Origin: Pirellulales bacterium
GTDB lineage: Bacteria > Planctomycetota > Planctomycetia > Pirellulales > Lacipirellulaceae
Assembly: GCA_022448265.1 (NCBI GenBank)
Contig: JAKVCC010000006.1
Location: 151,243-215,242, forward strand
Reading direction: 5' to 3'
Length of the DNA stretch: 64,000 nt
In this document: in pieces, positions 46,434 through 55,253 of the stretch
Layout of the letters: every line of letters starts with the position of its first letter
Numbering within the stretch: the first letter of the stretch is position 1
Notes under the pieces: model-generated
The model's input: the letters and a program-made list of their open reading frames with translations, nothing else
The model's database searches: none
Told to the model about the DNA's origin: nothing
Made by a program: the position numbers and the translations under genes

Positions 46434-47636
46434 ATGAAATACGCCATAGTCATCCCCGACGGTGCCGCAGACGAGCCCCAGGCTGAACTGGGTGGACGTA
46501 CGCCCCTGGAAGCGGCTGACACGCCGGCGATGGATGCCCTGGCAGCCCGTGGTGTGGTGGCTCGCGCTTGCCATACCCCCCCGTCACTGCCAGCTGGTTC
46601 CGAAGTCGGCAATATGAGCCTCTTGGGCTACGATCCGTTGGAAAATTTTACGGGCCGGGCTCCGATCGAGGCCGCGGCCCAGGGTATCGAGCTGGGTGAC
46701 GATGACTGGGCCGTTCGCTGCAATCTCGTCACGGTCGAAGACCAAACGATGCGTGACTTTACGGCCGATCATATTTCCACTGAAGAGGCAACCGAGTTGT
46801 TGGCGCTGGCCCAGAAAGAGTTGGGTGGCGACGGTATCGAATTTGTCCCGGGGGTGAGCTACCGCAATTTACTGATCTGGCGGGGAGCGGAGCGGCCCGC
46901 GCCGTTTACGATGGAGATGCGCGCGACGCCTCCCCACGATCTTACCGACAAATCGGTTCTCCATGATTTCCCGCGTGGCCCGGGGAGCCGGGTATTGCAC
47001 TCCTTCATGGCGGCCACTGCAGAATTGTTTGCCGACCATCCAGTCAATCACAAGAGGTGTGCGGCGGGCAAGCTTCCGGCCACTAATATTTGGCTATGGG
47101 GAATCGGTCGCGCTCCAAAACTGCAACCCTTTGCCGATGTATATGGGCCGCAAGGGGCCATGATTACAGCTGTGGATCTGCTCCGCGGTCTGGCCACGCT
47201 GGTGGGCTGGCAGTGCGTAGAGGTTCCCGGGGCTACGGGCTATACCGACACCGACTACGCCGCGAAGGGCCGTCATGCTGTGGCAGCCCTGAACGATGTC
47301 GATTTGATTTGCGTCCATGTGGAGGCGCCGGACGAAGCTTCACATGAGGGCGATTGCGCGGGAAAGGTGAAGGCAATTGAAGAAATCGATCGGCATGTGG
47401 TTGCCCCACTATTTGAATCGCTCGAAAAGAAGGGCGACTGGCGGATCATGATCTCTCCCGATCATCCCACATTTCTCAGCTCTAAAACCCACACGCACGG
47501 CGACGTGCCGGTCATCCTCGCCGGTCACGGTATCAAGCCGGATGCATTTACCAGTTACGGCGACACCAATGCAGCCAAATCCGAGTTGGCATTCGATGCT
47601 GGTTGGCAGACAATGGGGTGGTTTTTTCATTCCTAA
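46434..47636 (+). CDS. apgM: Cofactor-independent phosphoglycerate mutase, archaeal-type
   Basis: A 400-residue metalloenzyme of the alkaline phosphatase superfamily interconverting 3- and 2-phosphoglycerate. N-terminus YAIVIPDGAADEP holds the first metal Asp. LPAGSEVGNMSLLGYDP contains the catalytic Ser of the superfamily. The late metal site motifs HVEAPDEASHEGD and SPDHPTFLSSKTHTHGDVP are intact. ATG 46434 gives the canonical MKYAIVIPDG start. valS follows after 8 bases. Confidence 0.95.
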   Translation: MKYAIVIPDGAADEPQAELGGRTPLEAADTPAMDALAARGVVARACHTPPSLPAGSEVGNMSLLGYDPLENFTGRAPIEAAAQGIELGDDDWAVRCNLVTVEDQTMRDFTADHISTEEATELLALAQKELGGDGIEFVPGVSYRNLLIWRGAERPAPFTMEMRATPPHDLTDKSVLHDFPRGPGSRVLHSFMAATAELFADHPVNHKRCAAGKLPATNIWLWGIGRAPKLQPFADVYGPQGAMITAVDLLRGLATLVGWQCVEVPGATGYTDTDYAAKGRHAVAALNDVDLICVHVEAPDEASHEGDCAGKVKAIEEIDRHVVAPLFESLEKKGDWRIMISPDHPTFLSSKTHTHGDVPVILAGHGIKPDAFTSYGDTNAAKSELAFDAGWQTMGWFFHS

Positions 47637-47644
47637 AGTAAAGC

Positions 47645-50600
47645 ATGGCAACAGCATCGACCGTCAAAATGAATCAACTTCCGTCGCAATACGATCACGG
47701 GGCTGCCCAGGAAAAGTGGTATTCGTTCTGGGAGGAACGTGGTTATTTTCACGCCGAGGCCGATGATCCGCGGCCGCCGTTCACGGTTGTGATTCCACCT
47801 CCGAACGTGACCGGAGCGCTCCATTTAGGGCATGCCCTAAACAATACGCTTCAAGACATCCTCTGCCGGATGAAGCGAATGCAGGGTTTCAATGTGCTAT
47901 GGATGCCGGGGACCGACCACGCGGGGATAGCCACGCAGGCGGTCGTTGAGCGGCGCTTGCTGGAAGAAGAGAAATTGTCGCGGCACGATCTGGGGCGAGA
48001 AAATCTGGTTGCCCGAATTTGGGAGTGGAAGGAGCAGTACGAGAAACGAATTCTTGGGCAGCTCCGGAAGCTAGGCGCTAGCTGCGACTGGGAACGCACG
48101 CGGTTCACGCTTGACGACCAGTGCGCCCGTGCCGTGCGGGAGACTTTTTTCAAGCTTTTCGCCGACGGAAAAATCTACCGGGGCAAGCGGCTAGTGAACT
48201 GGGATACGTTTTTGCAGACCGCAGTGAGCGACGACGAAGTTTTTCACGAAATCAAGAAGGGTCACTTCTGGCATTTTTCGTACCCGGTCATCGATGCGCT
48301 GCCCGGCGAACCGACGCACGTTCGCATTGCTACCACGCGGCCCGAGACAATGTTGGGTGACACAGCGGTTGCCGTACATCCCGATCCAGCTGCGCAGCTC
48401 GGCAAGGTTGAGGCGGAGCTCAAAGGAAAATTGGCTGCTGCTGCAGACAAAGACAGAAGCGAGATCGAATCGCAAATTGTGGCCCTGGCCGACCGGCGGA
48501 AGACAACGCTGCCCCGATTAATCCAGCTTCGCACGATGGCCGCTCGCGGTGTCCAGCTCCAATTGCCACTTACCGATCGGAAAATTCCTCTGATTGTCGA
48601 TCCTTGGGCTAAGCCAGAACTTGGCTCCGGATGCGTGAAGATCACCCCCGCGCACGATCCGAACGACTACGAGGTTTGGCAGCGCACGGTAATGGGCAAG
48701 GGCCCGGATATTGGGGCCATCAATATCATGTGTACCGACGGAACGCTCAGTGACAACGTGCCGGCGAAGTACCGCGGGTTGACCATGAAAAAGGCTCGTG
48801 CGGCGGTTGTTGAAGACCTGGAAGCGGCCGGATTTTACGATCCCGCGGTAGACCTCGAAGACCGAGAAATCGATCTGGCCCACAGTGATCGCTCGAAGAC
48901 GCCTATCGAACCGTTCCTGGCCGATCAGTGGTTTGTAAAGATGGGCGATTTGGCCCAATCGGCTATGGACGCCGTCAGCGATGAGCGCGTGAAGATTATT
49001 CCCCAGCGCTATGCCAAGGGCTACCAAGACTGGCTGAGCGAAAAACGCGATTGGCCCATCGGTCGGCAGCTTTGGTGGGGACACCGGATTCCCGTGTGGA
49101 CGAAGCACTTTTCCGGCGAAGCTGAAAAAGCGATTGTCGAGCAAGAGGCGGTTGAACTTGCGTCCGCGGAGACTGGGTCCAACGATTCGTCAGGTGGCGC
49201 GAATACTTCGTTCATCTACCAATGGGACCCGGACACGTGCGTTGGTGCCGCCTACTACTGTTTGCGTGACGACAGGGCCCCTGTGGCCGCGATCGAGGCG
49301 GCCGGGTACGTTCAGGAAGTAGACGTGCTAGACACGTGGTTCAGCAGCGCCCTTTGGCCACACTCAACACTTGGCTGGCCCGAGCTTACGCCCGAGCTGG
49401 CCCAATTCTACCCCACTAGCTCGCTGATCACTTCCCGCGACATCATTACGCTGTGGGTTGCGCGGATGGTCCTGTCGGGCCTTTACAACATGGGCGAGGT
49501 TCCCTTTACCGAGGTGTATATTCACCCCAAGATTCTCGACGGCTACGGTGAGACCATGTCGAAGTCGAAGGGCAATGGCGTCGATCCGCTCGACCTGATC
49601 GAAAAATTTGGGGCAGATGCGCTGCGTTTTGGTATCGCCTATCTTACGACGGAAACGCAGGACGTGCGCATGCCTGTCGAATTCGAGTGTCCCCATTGCC
49701 AGACCAATATTAAACAAACGAAAAAAAATCGTACGATGCCTAGCGTTCCGTGCGACCAATGCGGGAAATCTTTTGGTACGCAGTGGGCCGAATCTCACGG
49801 TACCCAGGAAGATCAAGGTATGCCTCGGGCCGCCGTGGTAAGCGAACGATTTGAGTTGGGCCGCAATTTTTGTAACAAGCTGTGGAATGCCTCCCGGTTT
49901 GCGCTTATGAATTTGGACGGCTATGCATCCGCGCCTGTGGCAGACGACCAATTGCTCCTCGAAGATCGTTGGCTCCTTAGCCGGTTGGCCACGGTTACGG
50001 GTGAAGTCACCCGCGCCCTTGGCGAATATCGCTTTGCCGATGCGGCTCGTGAGTTGTACAGTTTTGCTTGGGACGATTTTTGCAGTTTCTATGTAGAGAT
50101 TACCAAGGCCCGGTTTGCCGTCCCGCAGCAGCGGGCCGTGGCACAGCGGATACTGGCCCACGCACTCGACACGCTGCTCAGGTTGCTGCATCCCATGATT
50201 CCATTCTTGACCGAAGAAGTTTGGCACCTGCTGGGCACCGTCGCTGCTGTGCGGGGCCTAGCGGATGCGATTCCGGCTACCGAATCTGTCTGTGTTGCCA
50301 GTTGGCCTGTCGCGGACGCCGCGCATGTCGATGTGGCAATTGAAAAACAGTTTGCTCAATTCCAAGCGGTGATGGGAGCGGTCCGGAATATTCGCACTGA
50401 AAACGGCATTGCCCCCAAAGATTCGATCCGCTTTAGCGTATGTTGCGATGGGCCAACTGCGGCACTACTGGGGCCGATGCTGCCGTACTTTGAATCGATG
50501 GCACGGGCCACTTCTACGGGCCTGGGAGAGGAGATTACCGCCCCGGATCGCGTGGCCAGTAAGTCGACCGCCGGCATGGAGGTCCACGTAGATATCAGCG

Positions 50601-50806
50601 ACTTTTTTGACGCCGAAGCCGAGCGGAAGCGGTTATCCTCCGAACGAGCAAAACTTGTAAAGTTTGTCGAATCGCTCTCCGGCAAGCTCAACAACGAGAG
50701 TTTTGTCAGCCGTGCCCCTGCCAAGGTTGTCCAAGACCAGCGGGAAAAATTGGCCAGAGTCCAAGAGCAGTTGGCTGCGGTGGATGTGGCTCTGGAGAAA
50801 CTCTGA
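47645..50806 (+). CDS. valS: Valyl-tRNA synthetase with zinc-ribbon-like insertion
   Basis: A 1053-residue class I synthetase for tRNA-Val. It has HLGH at 60-63, the TMSKSKGN loop with TMSKS at 637-641, and an editing domain with RIATTRPETMLGDTAVAV. The C-terminal coiled coil binding tRNA is present (about 980-1050). Two insertions stand out: a charged helical stretch at about 250-300, and a Cys4 zinc-ribbon-like segment just after KMSKS (Cys682, Cys685, Cys703, Cys706). Longer than E. coli ValS (951 residues). ATG 47669 is an alternative start. Confidence 0.97.
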   Translation: MATASTVKMNQLPSQYDHGAAQEKWYSFWEERGYFHAEADDPRPPFTVVIPPPNVTGALHLGHALNNTLQDILCRMKRMQGFNVLWMPGTDHAGIATQAVVERRLLEEEKLSRHDLGRENLVARIWEWKEQYEKRILGQLRKLGASCDWERTRFTLDDQCARAVRETFFKLFADGKIYRGKRLVNWDTFLQTAVSDDEVFHEIKKGHFWHFSYPVIDALPGEPTHVRIATTRPETMLGDTAVAVHPDPAAQLGKVEAELKGKLAAAADKDRSEIESQIVALADRRKTTLPRLIQLRTMAARGVQLQLPLTDRKIPLIVDPWAKPELGSGCVKITPAHDPNDYEVWQRTVMGKGPDIGAINIMCTDGTLSDNVPAKYRGLTMKKARAAVVEDLEAAGFYDPAVDLEDREIDLAHSDRSKTPIEPFLADQWFVKMGDLAQSAMDAVSDERVKIIPQRYAKGYQDWLSEKRDWPIGRQLWWGHRIPVWTKHFSGEAEKAIVEQEAVELASAETGSNDSSGGANTSFIYQWDPDTCVGAAYYCLRDDRAPVAAIEAAGYVQEVDVLDTWFSSALWPHSTLGWPELTPELAQFYPTSSLITSRDIITLWVARMVLSGLYNMGEVPFTEVYIHPKILDGYGETMSKSKGNGVDPLDLIEKFGADALRFGIAYLTTETQDVRMPVEFECPHCQTNIKQTKKNRTMPSVPCDQCGKSFGTQWAESHGTQEDQGMPRAAVVSERFELGRNFCNKLWNASRFALMNLDGYASAPVADDQLLLEDRWLLSRLATVTGEVTRALGEYRFADAARELYSFAWDDFCSFYVEITKARFAVPQQRAVAQRILAHALDTLLRLLHPMIPFLTEEVWHLLGTVAAVRGLADAIPATESVCVASWPVADAAHVDVAIEKQFAQFQAVMGAVRNIRTENGIAPKDSIRFSVCCDGPTAALLGPMLPYFESMARATSTGLGEEITAPDRVASKSTAGMEVHVDISDFFDAEAERKRLSSERAKLVKFVESLSGKLNNESFVSRAPAKVVQDQREKLARVQEQLAAVDVALEKL

Positions 50807-50900
50807 GGAGGAATCGCAATAGGCGCCGCGCTGCGCTAGGATGACAAGGTTTTGGACGTCGCGGCTGGTTTGCCATCTCAGCGGTCGCGAAATATTTTTT

Positions 50901-50935
50901 TGGAGCCCATTGCACCTCTGGGCCCTTGGGCTCCA
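50901..50935 (+). terminator. Possible terminator hairpin after valS
   Basis: A 9-bp stem TGGAGCCCA (50901-50909) and TGGGCTCCA (50927-50935) stands 95 bases after the valS stop. T-richness after it is weak (TGTGTTTAACGTTTT), so terminator function is uncertain. Confidence 0.4.
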
Positions 50936-50997
50936 TGTGTTTAACGTTTTGGCTGCCATCAGCGGCGCAGCCCTAGCCGCACCCCGTGCAGCGAATC

Positions 50998-51003
50998 TAT
51001 AAT
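50998..51003 (+). promoter_or_regulatory. Candidate -10 box of the DUF151 gene
   Basis: A perfect TATAAT lies 66 bases before the ATG at 51070 and after the valS hairpin, at a sensible place for a promoter. No convincing -35 is seen. Confidence 0.35.
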
Positions 51004-51069
51004 ACAGTAATCTATGCCGGGAGCCCTGTGTCAGGGGCTAATGAACTCTCCGAGACGAGGATACCCGAA

Positions 51070-51468
51070 ATGCCAGTGGCAATGGAACTGACGCGAATTA
51101 TCATCAGCGAGGTGAACTCCGAGCAGGTGATTTGCTTGAAGGAAATCGACGGTGAGCGGACTTTTCCGATTCTCATTGGTATCTTCGAAGCAACGAGCAT
51201 CCATCGGCGGGTTAAAGGCGTAGATGCTCCGCGTCCGCTAACGCACGATTTGCTGGTCAGCACAGTCGAATCGTTGGGAGCCGAGTTTCAGGACGTCATC
51301 ATCAGCTCTCTGAGAGACCATACGTATTACGCGACGCTTCGTGTTCGTCACGAGGGCGAACTAATCGAAATCGATGCGCGCCCCAGTGACGCCATCGCAG
51401 TTTCGGTGACGTGCGATCCGCCGCTACCAATTTACGTCAATGAAGACGTACTCACCGACGTTTTGTGA
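51070..51468 (+). CDS. DUF151 / bifunctional nuclease family protein
   Basis: A 132-residue protein with the DUF151 pattern: ELTRIIISEVNSEQVICLKE, RTFPILIGIFEATSIHRRV, the PRPLTHDLLVSTVESLGAE stretch and IDARPSDAIAVSV. Relatives are called bifunctional nucleases in plants and bacteria, but for most bacterial members the role is unproven. ATG 51070 is preceded by GAGG at suitable distance. An upstream in-frame ATG at 50986 lies before the candidate promoter and is less likely. Confidence 0.9.
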   Translation: MPVAMELTRIIISEVNSEQVICLKEIDGERTFPILIGIFEATSIHRRVKGVDAPRPLTHDLLVSTVESLGAEFQDVIISSLRDHTYYATLRVRHEGELIEIDARPSDAIAVSVTCDPPLPIYVNEDVLTDVL

Positions 51469-51564
51469 GTTTTCGGATTCGGGATGTTGGCAGGCGGAAT
51501 AGGGCAGGGAAGGCCAAGCTGCTCCCGGCCTCCAATAATTCTAAGATCAACTGCCGTAATCCAT

Positions 51565-53352
51565 TCATCCTATTACGTCAGCAAACGCTTTCTCGAGTGC
51601 AGCAAGACCAGGCTTGCCCTTGCTGCCGTCGACGACCACGTTGACCTTCACTTCGCTCGTATTGACCAATTCGATATTGATGCCTGACTGAGCGAGCGCG
51701 CCAAACATTCGCAGCCCGACGCCCGTGTGGCTGCGGATGCCGACACCCGTTACCGATAAGATGGCAATACTGTCCAACGACTCTACCGTGCTGCCCAATT
51801 TTTCGACGACCTTGCCCACCGCAGTAAGGGCTTGCGGCAATTGTGCCTGTGAGACGGTGAAACTAAGGTTTGTCTTGCCGCTTGCGCCAATGCCTTGGAC
51901 GATCATATCGACGAGAACACCGGCGGCAGCCACCGATTCGAAAATGTCGGCTGAAATGCCCGGGCTATCGGGAAGGTCGCTCAGGGTCACCAGGGCTTGT
52001 GAGTTGTCGAGGTCAACGCCGTGAACGGTCAGATCCTCCATGGATTGCAGACGTTTGACGACTGCCATCGCATCCGTTTCCTTGGCTTTTTTGGCAGCCG
52101 CCAAGGAATCAGCAAAGGTCGCGCGTCCCGCGGGTGCAAGACCCAATTCGAATTCGGCATGGACTGCGCGGATCGCTTCCAGGCCCTGATCGCGGGCGAC
52201 CAGGCACGACACTTTGATTGCACTGGTGGTGATCGCTTCGATATTTACCCCAGCTTGTGCCAGCGCGCGAAACATGCGATCGGCGACGCCCGCCTGCGTT
52301 GCCATCCCCAGACCAACCACCGAAACCTTCGAAACGTTGGTGGCATGCAGCACGTCAATGGTTCCCAGCACGTCGGCCGCTTCCGCGACTGCGTCGAGTG
52401 CCCCTTTGAGGTCGCTTTCCAATACAGTAAACGAAATATCGGCACGCCCGTCATGACCGGCCGTTTGCATGATCATATCGACTGCTACGTTCACGTCGGC
52501 TAGCCGCTCAAATAGGGTAAGGCTGGCGCCCGGTTTGTCAGGCATTCCAGTGACGGTTATGCGAGCCTCGGCTTTGGTGAGCGCACAGCCGCTCACCGCG
52601 CGATCCTCTGACTCGGGTATGGGGCCGATGACCGAACCCGGTTCGTCGGTAAACACGCCGCTGTTACGCACGTGGATTGGCACGTTGAACTTCTTGCCAA
52701 ACTCGATGGAGCGGCTATGCATGACGCCGGCCCCTAAACTGGCTAACTCCAGCATTTCATCGTGGCTAACATTCGACATTTTGCGGGCCTCGGCAATGAG
52801 GCGGGGATCGGTTGTGAAGACGCCGTCTACATCGGTGTAGATTTCGCACATTTCCGCTCCCAGCACTGCCGCAAGCGCTACCGCCGAGGTGTCGCTGCCC
52901 CCGCGGCCAAGAGTGGTGATATTGAGTTCGTCGTCGACACCCTGAAATCCAGCTGCGATGACGATGTTTCCATTGTCCAGGAGTCGCCGCATGCGTTCGG
53001 TGGAAATGGAGCGAATGCGTGCTTTTGTATGGCTCGAATCGGTTTGTACGCCGATTTGGCCGCCGGTGAGGCTTACTGCTTTGCCGCCCAGGTTGTGAAT
53101 CGCCATCGCCATCAGCGCCACCGACACTTGCTCTCCCGTGGAGAGAAGCATATCCATTTCTCGGGCCGGAGGGTCGTCGCAGACCTGTTCGGCCAGATCG
53201 ACCAGCATGTCGGTATTCTTGCCCATGGCGCTCACCACCATGACCACCTGGTGCCCTTGCTGCTGAGCTCGCAACGCCCGCCGTGCGGCGGCACTAATTT
53301 TTTCGGCGTCGGCGACACTCGTGCCGCCAAATTTTTGCACAATCAATGACAT
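51565..53352 (-). CDS. lysC: Aspartokinase with four ACT domains
   Basis: A 595-residue enzyme phosphorylating aspartate, the entry to Lys, Met, Thr and Ile. The kinase domain (about 1-250) has VQKFGGTSVAD, GRGGSDTSAVALAAVLGAEM and EIYTDVDGVFTTDPR. Instead of the usual two ACT domains there are four: pair one about 265-405 and pair two about 440-590, each pair with the PDKPG/PDSPG and VGVGI/VGLGM hallmarks. Such duplicated regulatory halves are known from cyanobacterial aspartokinases. It starts 5 bases after cimA, so both sit behind the attenuator-like leader at 55 kb. Confidence 0.96.
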   Translation of the reverse strand: MSLIVQKFGGTSVADAEKISAAARRALRAQQQGHQVVMVVSAMGKNTDMLVDLAEQVCDDPPAREMDMLLSTGEQVSVALMAMAIHNLGGKAVSLTGGQIGVQTDSSHTKARIRSISTERMRRLLDNGNIVIAAGFQGVDDELNITTLGRGGSDTSAVALAAVLGAEMCEIYTDVDGVFTTDPRLIAEARKMSNVSHDEMLELASLGAGVMHSRSIEFGKKFNVPIHVRNSGVFTDEPGSVIGPIPESEDRAVSGCALTKAEARITVTGMPDKPGASLTLFERLADVNVAVDMIMQTAGHDGRADISFTVLESDLKGALDAVAEAADVLGTIDVLHATNVSKVSVVGLGMATQAGVADRMFRALAQAGVNIEAITTSAIKVSCLVARDQGLEAIRAVHAEFELGLAPAGRATFADSLAAAKKAKETDAMAVVKRLQSMEDLTVHGVDLDNSQALVTLSDLPDSPGISADIFESVAAAGVLVDMIVQGIGASGKTNLSFTVSQAQLPQALTAVGKVVEKLGSTVESLDSIAILSVTGVGIRSHTGVGLRMFGALAQSGINIELVNTSEVKVNVVVDGSKGKPGLAALEKAFADVIG

Positions 53353-53357
53353 AGTGA

Positions 53358-54914
53358 CTACGGTGCCTCCCGATACAACTTGTACTCAATACTATCGACC
53401 AGGGCCGCCCAACTCGCTTCGATGATGTTCTCATGAACTCCAACCGTGCCCCAAACGGCTGACTCATCGCGACTCTCAATGATCACTCGCACCCGGGCCG
53501 CCGTGGCGGCGTCGGAGTTGATGACCCGTACCTTATAATCAACCAGATGCATTTTGCGAAGGCTCGGGAATCGTCCGTTGAGCGCTTTGCGCAGTGCCGC
53601 GTCCAACGCGTTGACGGGGCCATCGCCCTCGGCCACCTCGTGAAGCAATTGGTCATCGACCAGTATCTTTACCGTGGCCTCTGTAATCGGCTGGCCGCCG
53701 CGGCTCACTACGCTCGTGTGGTATTGCACTAGCTCAAAGTGTGGCTGAAAAGAGCCAGCTGCGCGCTTGACCAATAGATCGAACGAAGCCTCAGCAGCTT
53801 CAAACTGATACCCTTTGTTTTCCAGATCAACCACCTGCCGCAGGATGGTATTCAACAACTTATGGTCATGTTCGAGGTTATGCTTGGTTGTCAGGGCAAT
53901 GATATTTGACCGGCCGGAGAGTTCGCTTACTAGCACGCGACGCTCATTTCCCACTAAAGCAGGGTCGATGTGTTCGTAGCTTGAGGCCACCTTGGCGACA
54001 GCGTGGACGTGCATGCCACCCTTATGGGCAAAGGCACTCGGCCCCACAAAGGGCTGGCCCGAGCGAAAGTGCATGTTGGCAATTTCGTAGACGTAGCGCG
54101 ATAGCTCCGTGAGATGCGCAACCCCACATCCATTGAGTATCTCAAAGGCCTCTTTCTTGAGTGCCAGGTTTGCAATTACAGAGATCAGGTCGGAGTTGCC
54201 GCAACGTTCGCCCAGGCCATTGATCGTGCCCTGTACGTGTACGGCACCGGCATCGATGGACGCCAGTGCATTGGCTACCGCCAGTTCGCAATCGTTGTGC
54301 GTATGGATGCCGAGGGGTTTATCGACTTGAGACGAAGCGTCCTTCGTGATTGCCGCGACTTCTTCGGGTAGACTACCGCCATTGGTGTCGCACATGACAA
54401 CAATTGACGCTCCCGCCTCGGTCGCTGCCCGAATCGTTTGGGCAGCGTAGTCGGGGTTGGCTTTCCAGCCGTCGAAAAAGTGCTCAGCGTCGTAAACGAC
54501 CTCGCGGCCCTCGCCACACAAGTAGGCGACCGTGTCGCGGATCATTGCCAAGTTTTCTTCGAGCGAGACACCGAGGACCTCGGTAACATGAAAATCGGAA
54601 GTTTTTCCGACGATGGTGATCACCGGAGCTTGGGAGTCAAGGAGCGACTTCATGCCCAGATCGTCCGCAGGCTGTATGCCTCGGCGGCGAGTCATTCCAA
54701 ACGCACATGCCTTGCTATTTTGTAGCGGTTTTTCAGCCAGCCGCTGAAAGAACTCGGCATCTTTGGGATTCGAAAGGGGATAGCCACCCTCGACAAAATC
54801 GAAGCCCAAATCATCCAGTCGCCGGGCGATCAACAGCTTGTCCTCAAGGGAGAAATTAACCCCTTCGCCTTGGGCCCCATCTCGAAGCGTTGTGTCGTAG
54901 GTTTGAATTTTCAC
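53358..54914 (-). CDS. cimA: Citramalate synthase
   Basis: A 518-residue enzyme condensing pyruvate and acetyl-CoA to citramalate, a threonine-independent route to 2-oxobutyrate and isoleucine. The TIM-barrel opens with IQTYDTTLRDGAQGEGVNFS; CDTNGGSLPEEV, GIHTHNDCELAVANALASID and the NGLGERCGNSDL region hold the metal and active-site residues. The C-terminal LeuA-type dimer regulatory domain (about 385-515) is present. 2-isopropylmalate synthase has a closely related fold, but the GVNFS opening and RRRG-containing region favour CimA. GTG 54914 gives the canonical start VKIQTYDTT; no clear Shine-Dalgarno. First gene of cimA-lysC. Confidence 0.92.
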   Translation of the reverse strand: MKIQTYDTTLRDGAQGEGVNFSLEDKLLIARRLDDLGFDFVEGGYPLSNPKDAEFFQRLAEKPLQNSKACAFGMTRRRGIQPADDLGMKSLLDSQAPVITIVGKTSDFHVTEVLGVSLEENLAMIRDTVAYLCGEGREVVYDAEHFFDGWKANPDYAAQTIRAATEAGASIVVMCDTNGGSLPEEVAAITKDASSQVDKPLGIHTHNDCELAVANALASIDAGAVHVQGTINGLGERCGNSDLISVIANLALKKEAFEILNGCGVAHLTELSRYVYEIANMHFRSGQPFVGPSAFAHKGGMHVHAVAKVASSYEHIDPALVGNERRVLVSELSGRSNIIALTTKHNLEHDHKLLNTILRQVVDLENKGYQFEAAEASFDLLVKRAAGSFQPHFELVQYHTSVVSRGGQPITEATVKILVDDQLLHEVAEGDGPVNALDAALRKALNGRFPSLRKMHLVDYKVRVINSDAATAARVRVIIESRDESAVWGTVGVHENIIEASWAALVDSIEYKLYREAP

Positions 54915-54987
54915 GGTGGATGGCAATCGGTTCGCGGTTTTGCCGAAAGGTTGCGGGCTGCAAGCCGCGACAACCAAGGATAACTAC

Positions 54988-55023
54988 AAAAAAAGCCCCG
55001 AGACATTTTCGGCCTCAGGGCTT
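54988..55023 (-). terminator. Leader terminator (attenuator) of cimA-lysC
   Basis: On the minus strand a 12-bp stem forms between AAGCCCTGAGGC (complement of 55012-55023) and GTCTCGGGGCTT (complement of 54993-55004), with two G-U pairs and a seven-base loop. A seven-T run (54988-54994) follows. It stands 74 bases before the cimA start and 27 bases after the leader ORF stop. There is no intact gene upstream to terminate, which suggests an attenuator. Confidence 0.85.
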
Positions 55024-55056
55024 GGGTGTGTTCTTGCTTGGCACCAAACCCTAAGG
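55013..55056 (-). promoter_or_regulatory. Antiterminator alternative structure of the cimA leader
   Basis: CCTTAGGGTTTGG (complement of 55044-55056, containing the leader stop codon TAG) can pair over all 13 positions with CCAAGCCCTGAGG (complement of 55013-55025), with two G-U wobbles. The right arm covers 11 of the 12 bases of the terminator's 5' arm, so the two hairpins exclude each other. A ribosome finishing the leader ORF would cover the left arm and allow termination; one stalled on the Ile codons would leave it free. Confidence 0.72.
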
Positions 55057-55131
55057 CAATGGGGCAATGATAATCGTAATCGTGCCTACACCCCTCGGCG
55101 TAGGCTTCGAGTTGCGATTGTCAGCCAACAT
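55051..55131 (-). CDS. Ile/Thr-rich leader peptide of the cimA-lysC operon
   Basis: A 26-codon ORF from ATG 55131 to TAG 55051. Its end reads GTITIIIAPLP: codons 17-22 are Thr-Ile-Thr-Ile-Ile-Ile, four Ile and two Thr in six codons. This resembles the thr and ilv leader peptides of enterobacteria. The start has no good Shine-Dalgarno, which is common in this window. Probable role: ribosome speed through the Ile/Thr codons reports charged tRNA supply and selects between antiterminator and terminator. The peptide itself is unlikely to act. Confidence 0.72.
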   Translation of the reverse strand: MLADNRNSKPTPRGVGTITIIIAPLP

Positions 55132-55253
55132 GGCAGGCCCAGCCAATGGGTTGAGGAGAATTAGTAGTCGGAACTATTCCAAAAGTTTGATTTTACCTGC
55201 CCTAGGTTCGGCAGGCAACAGCCCAATTAGCTGTGCTGGCAGGGAAAGTGTTA

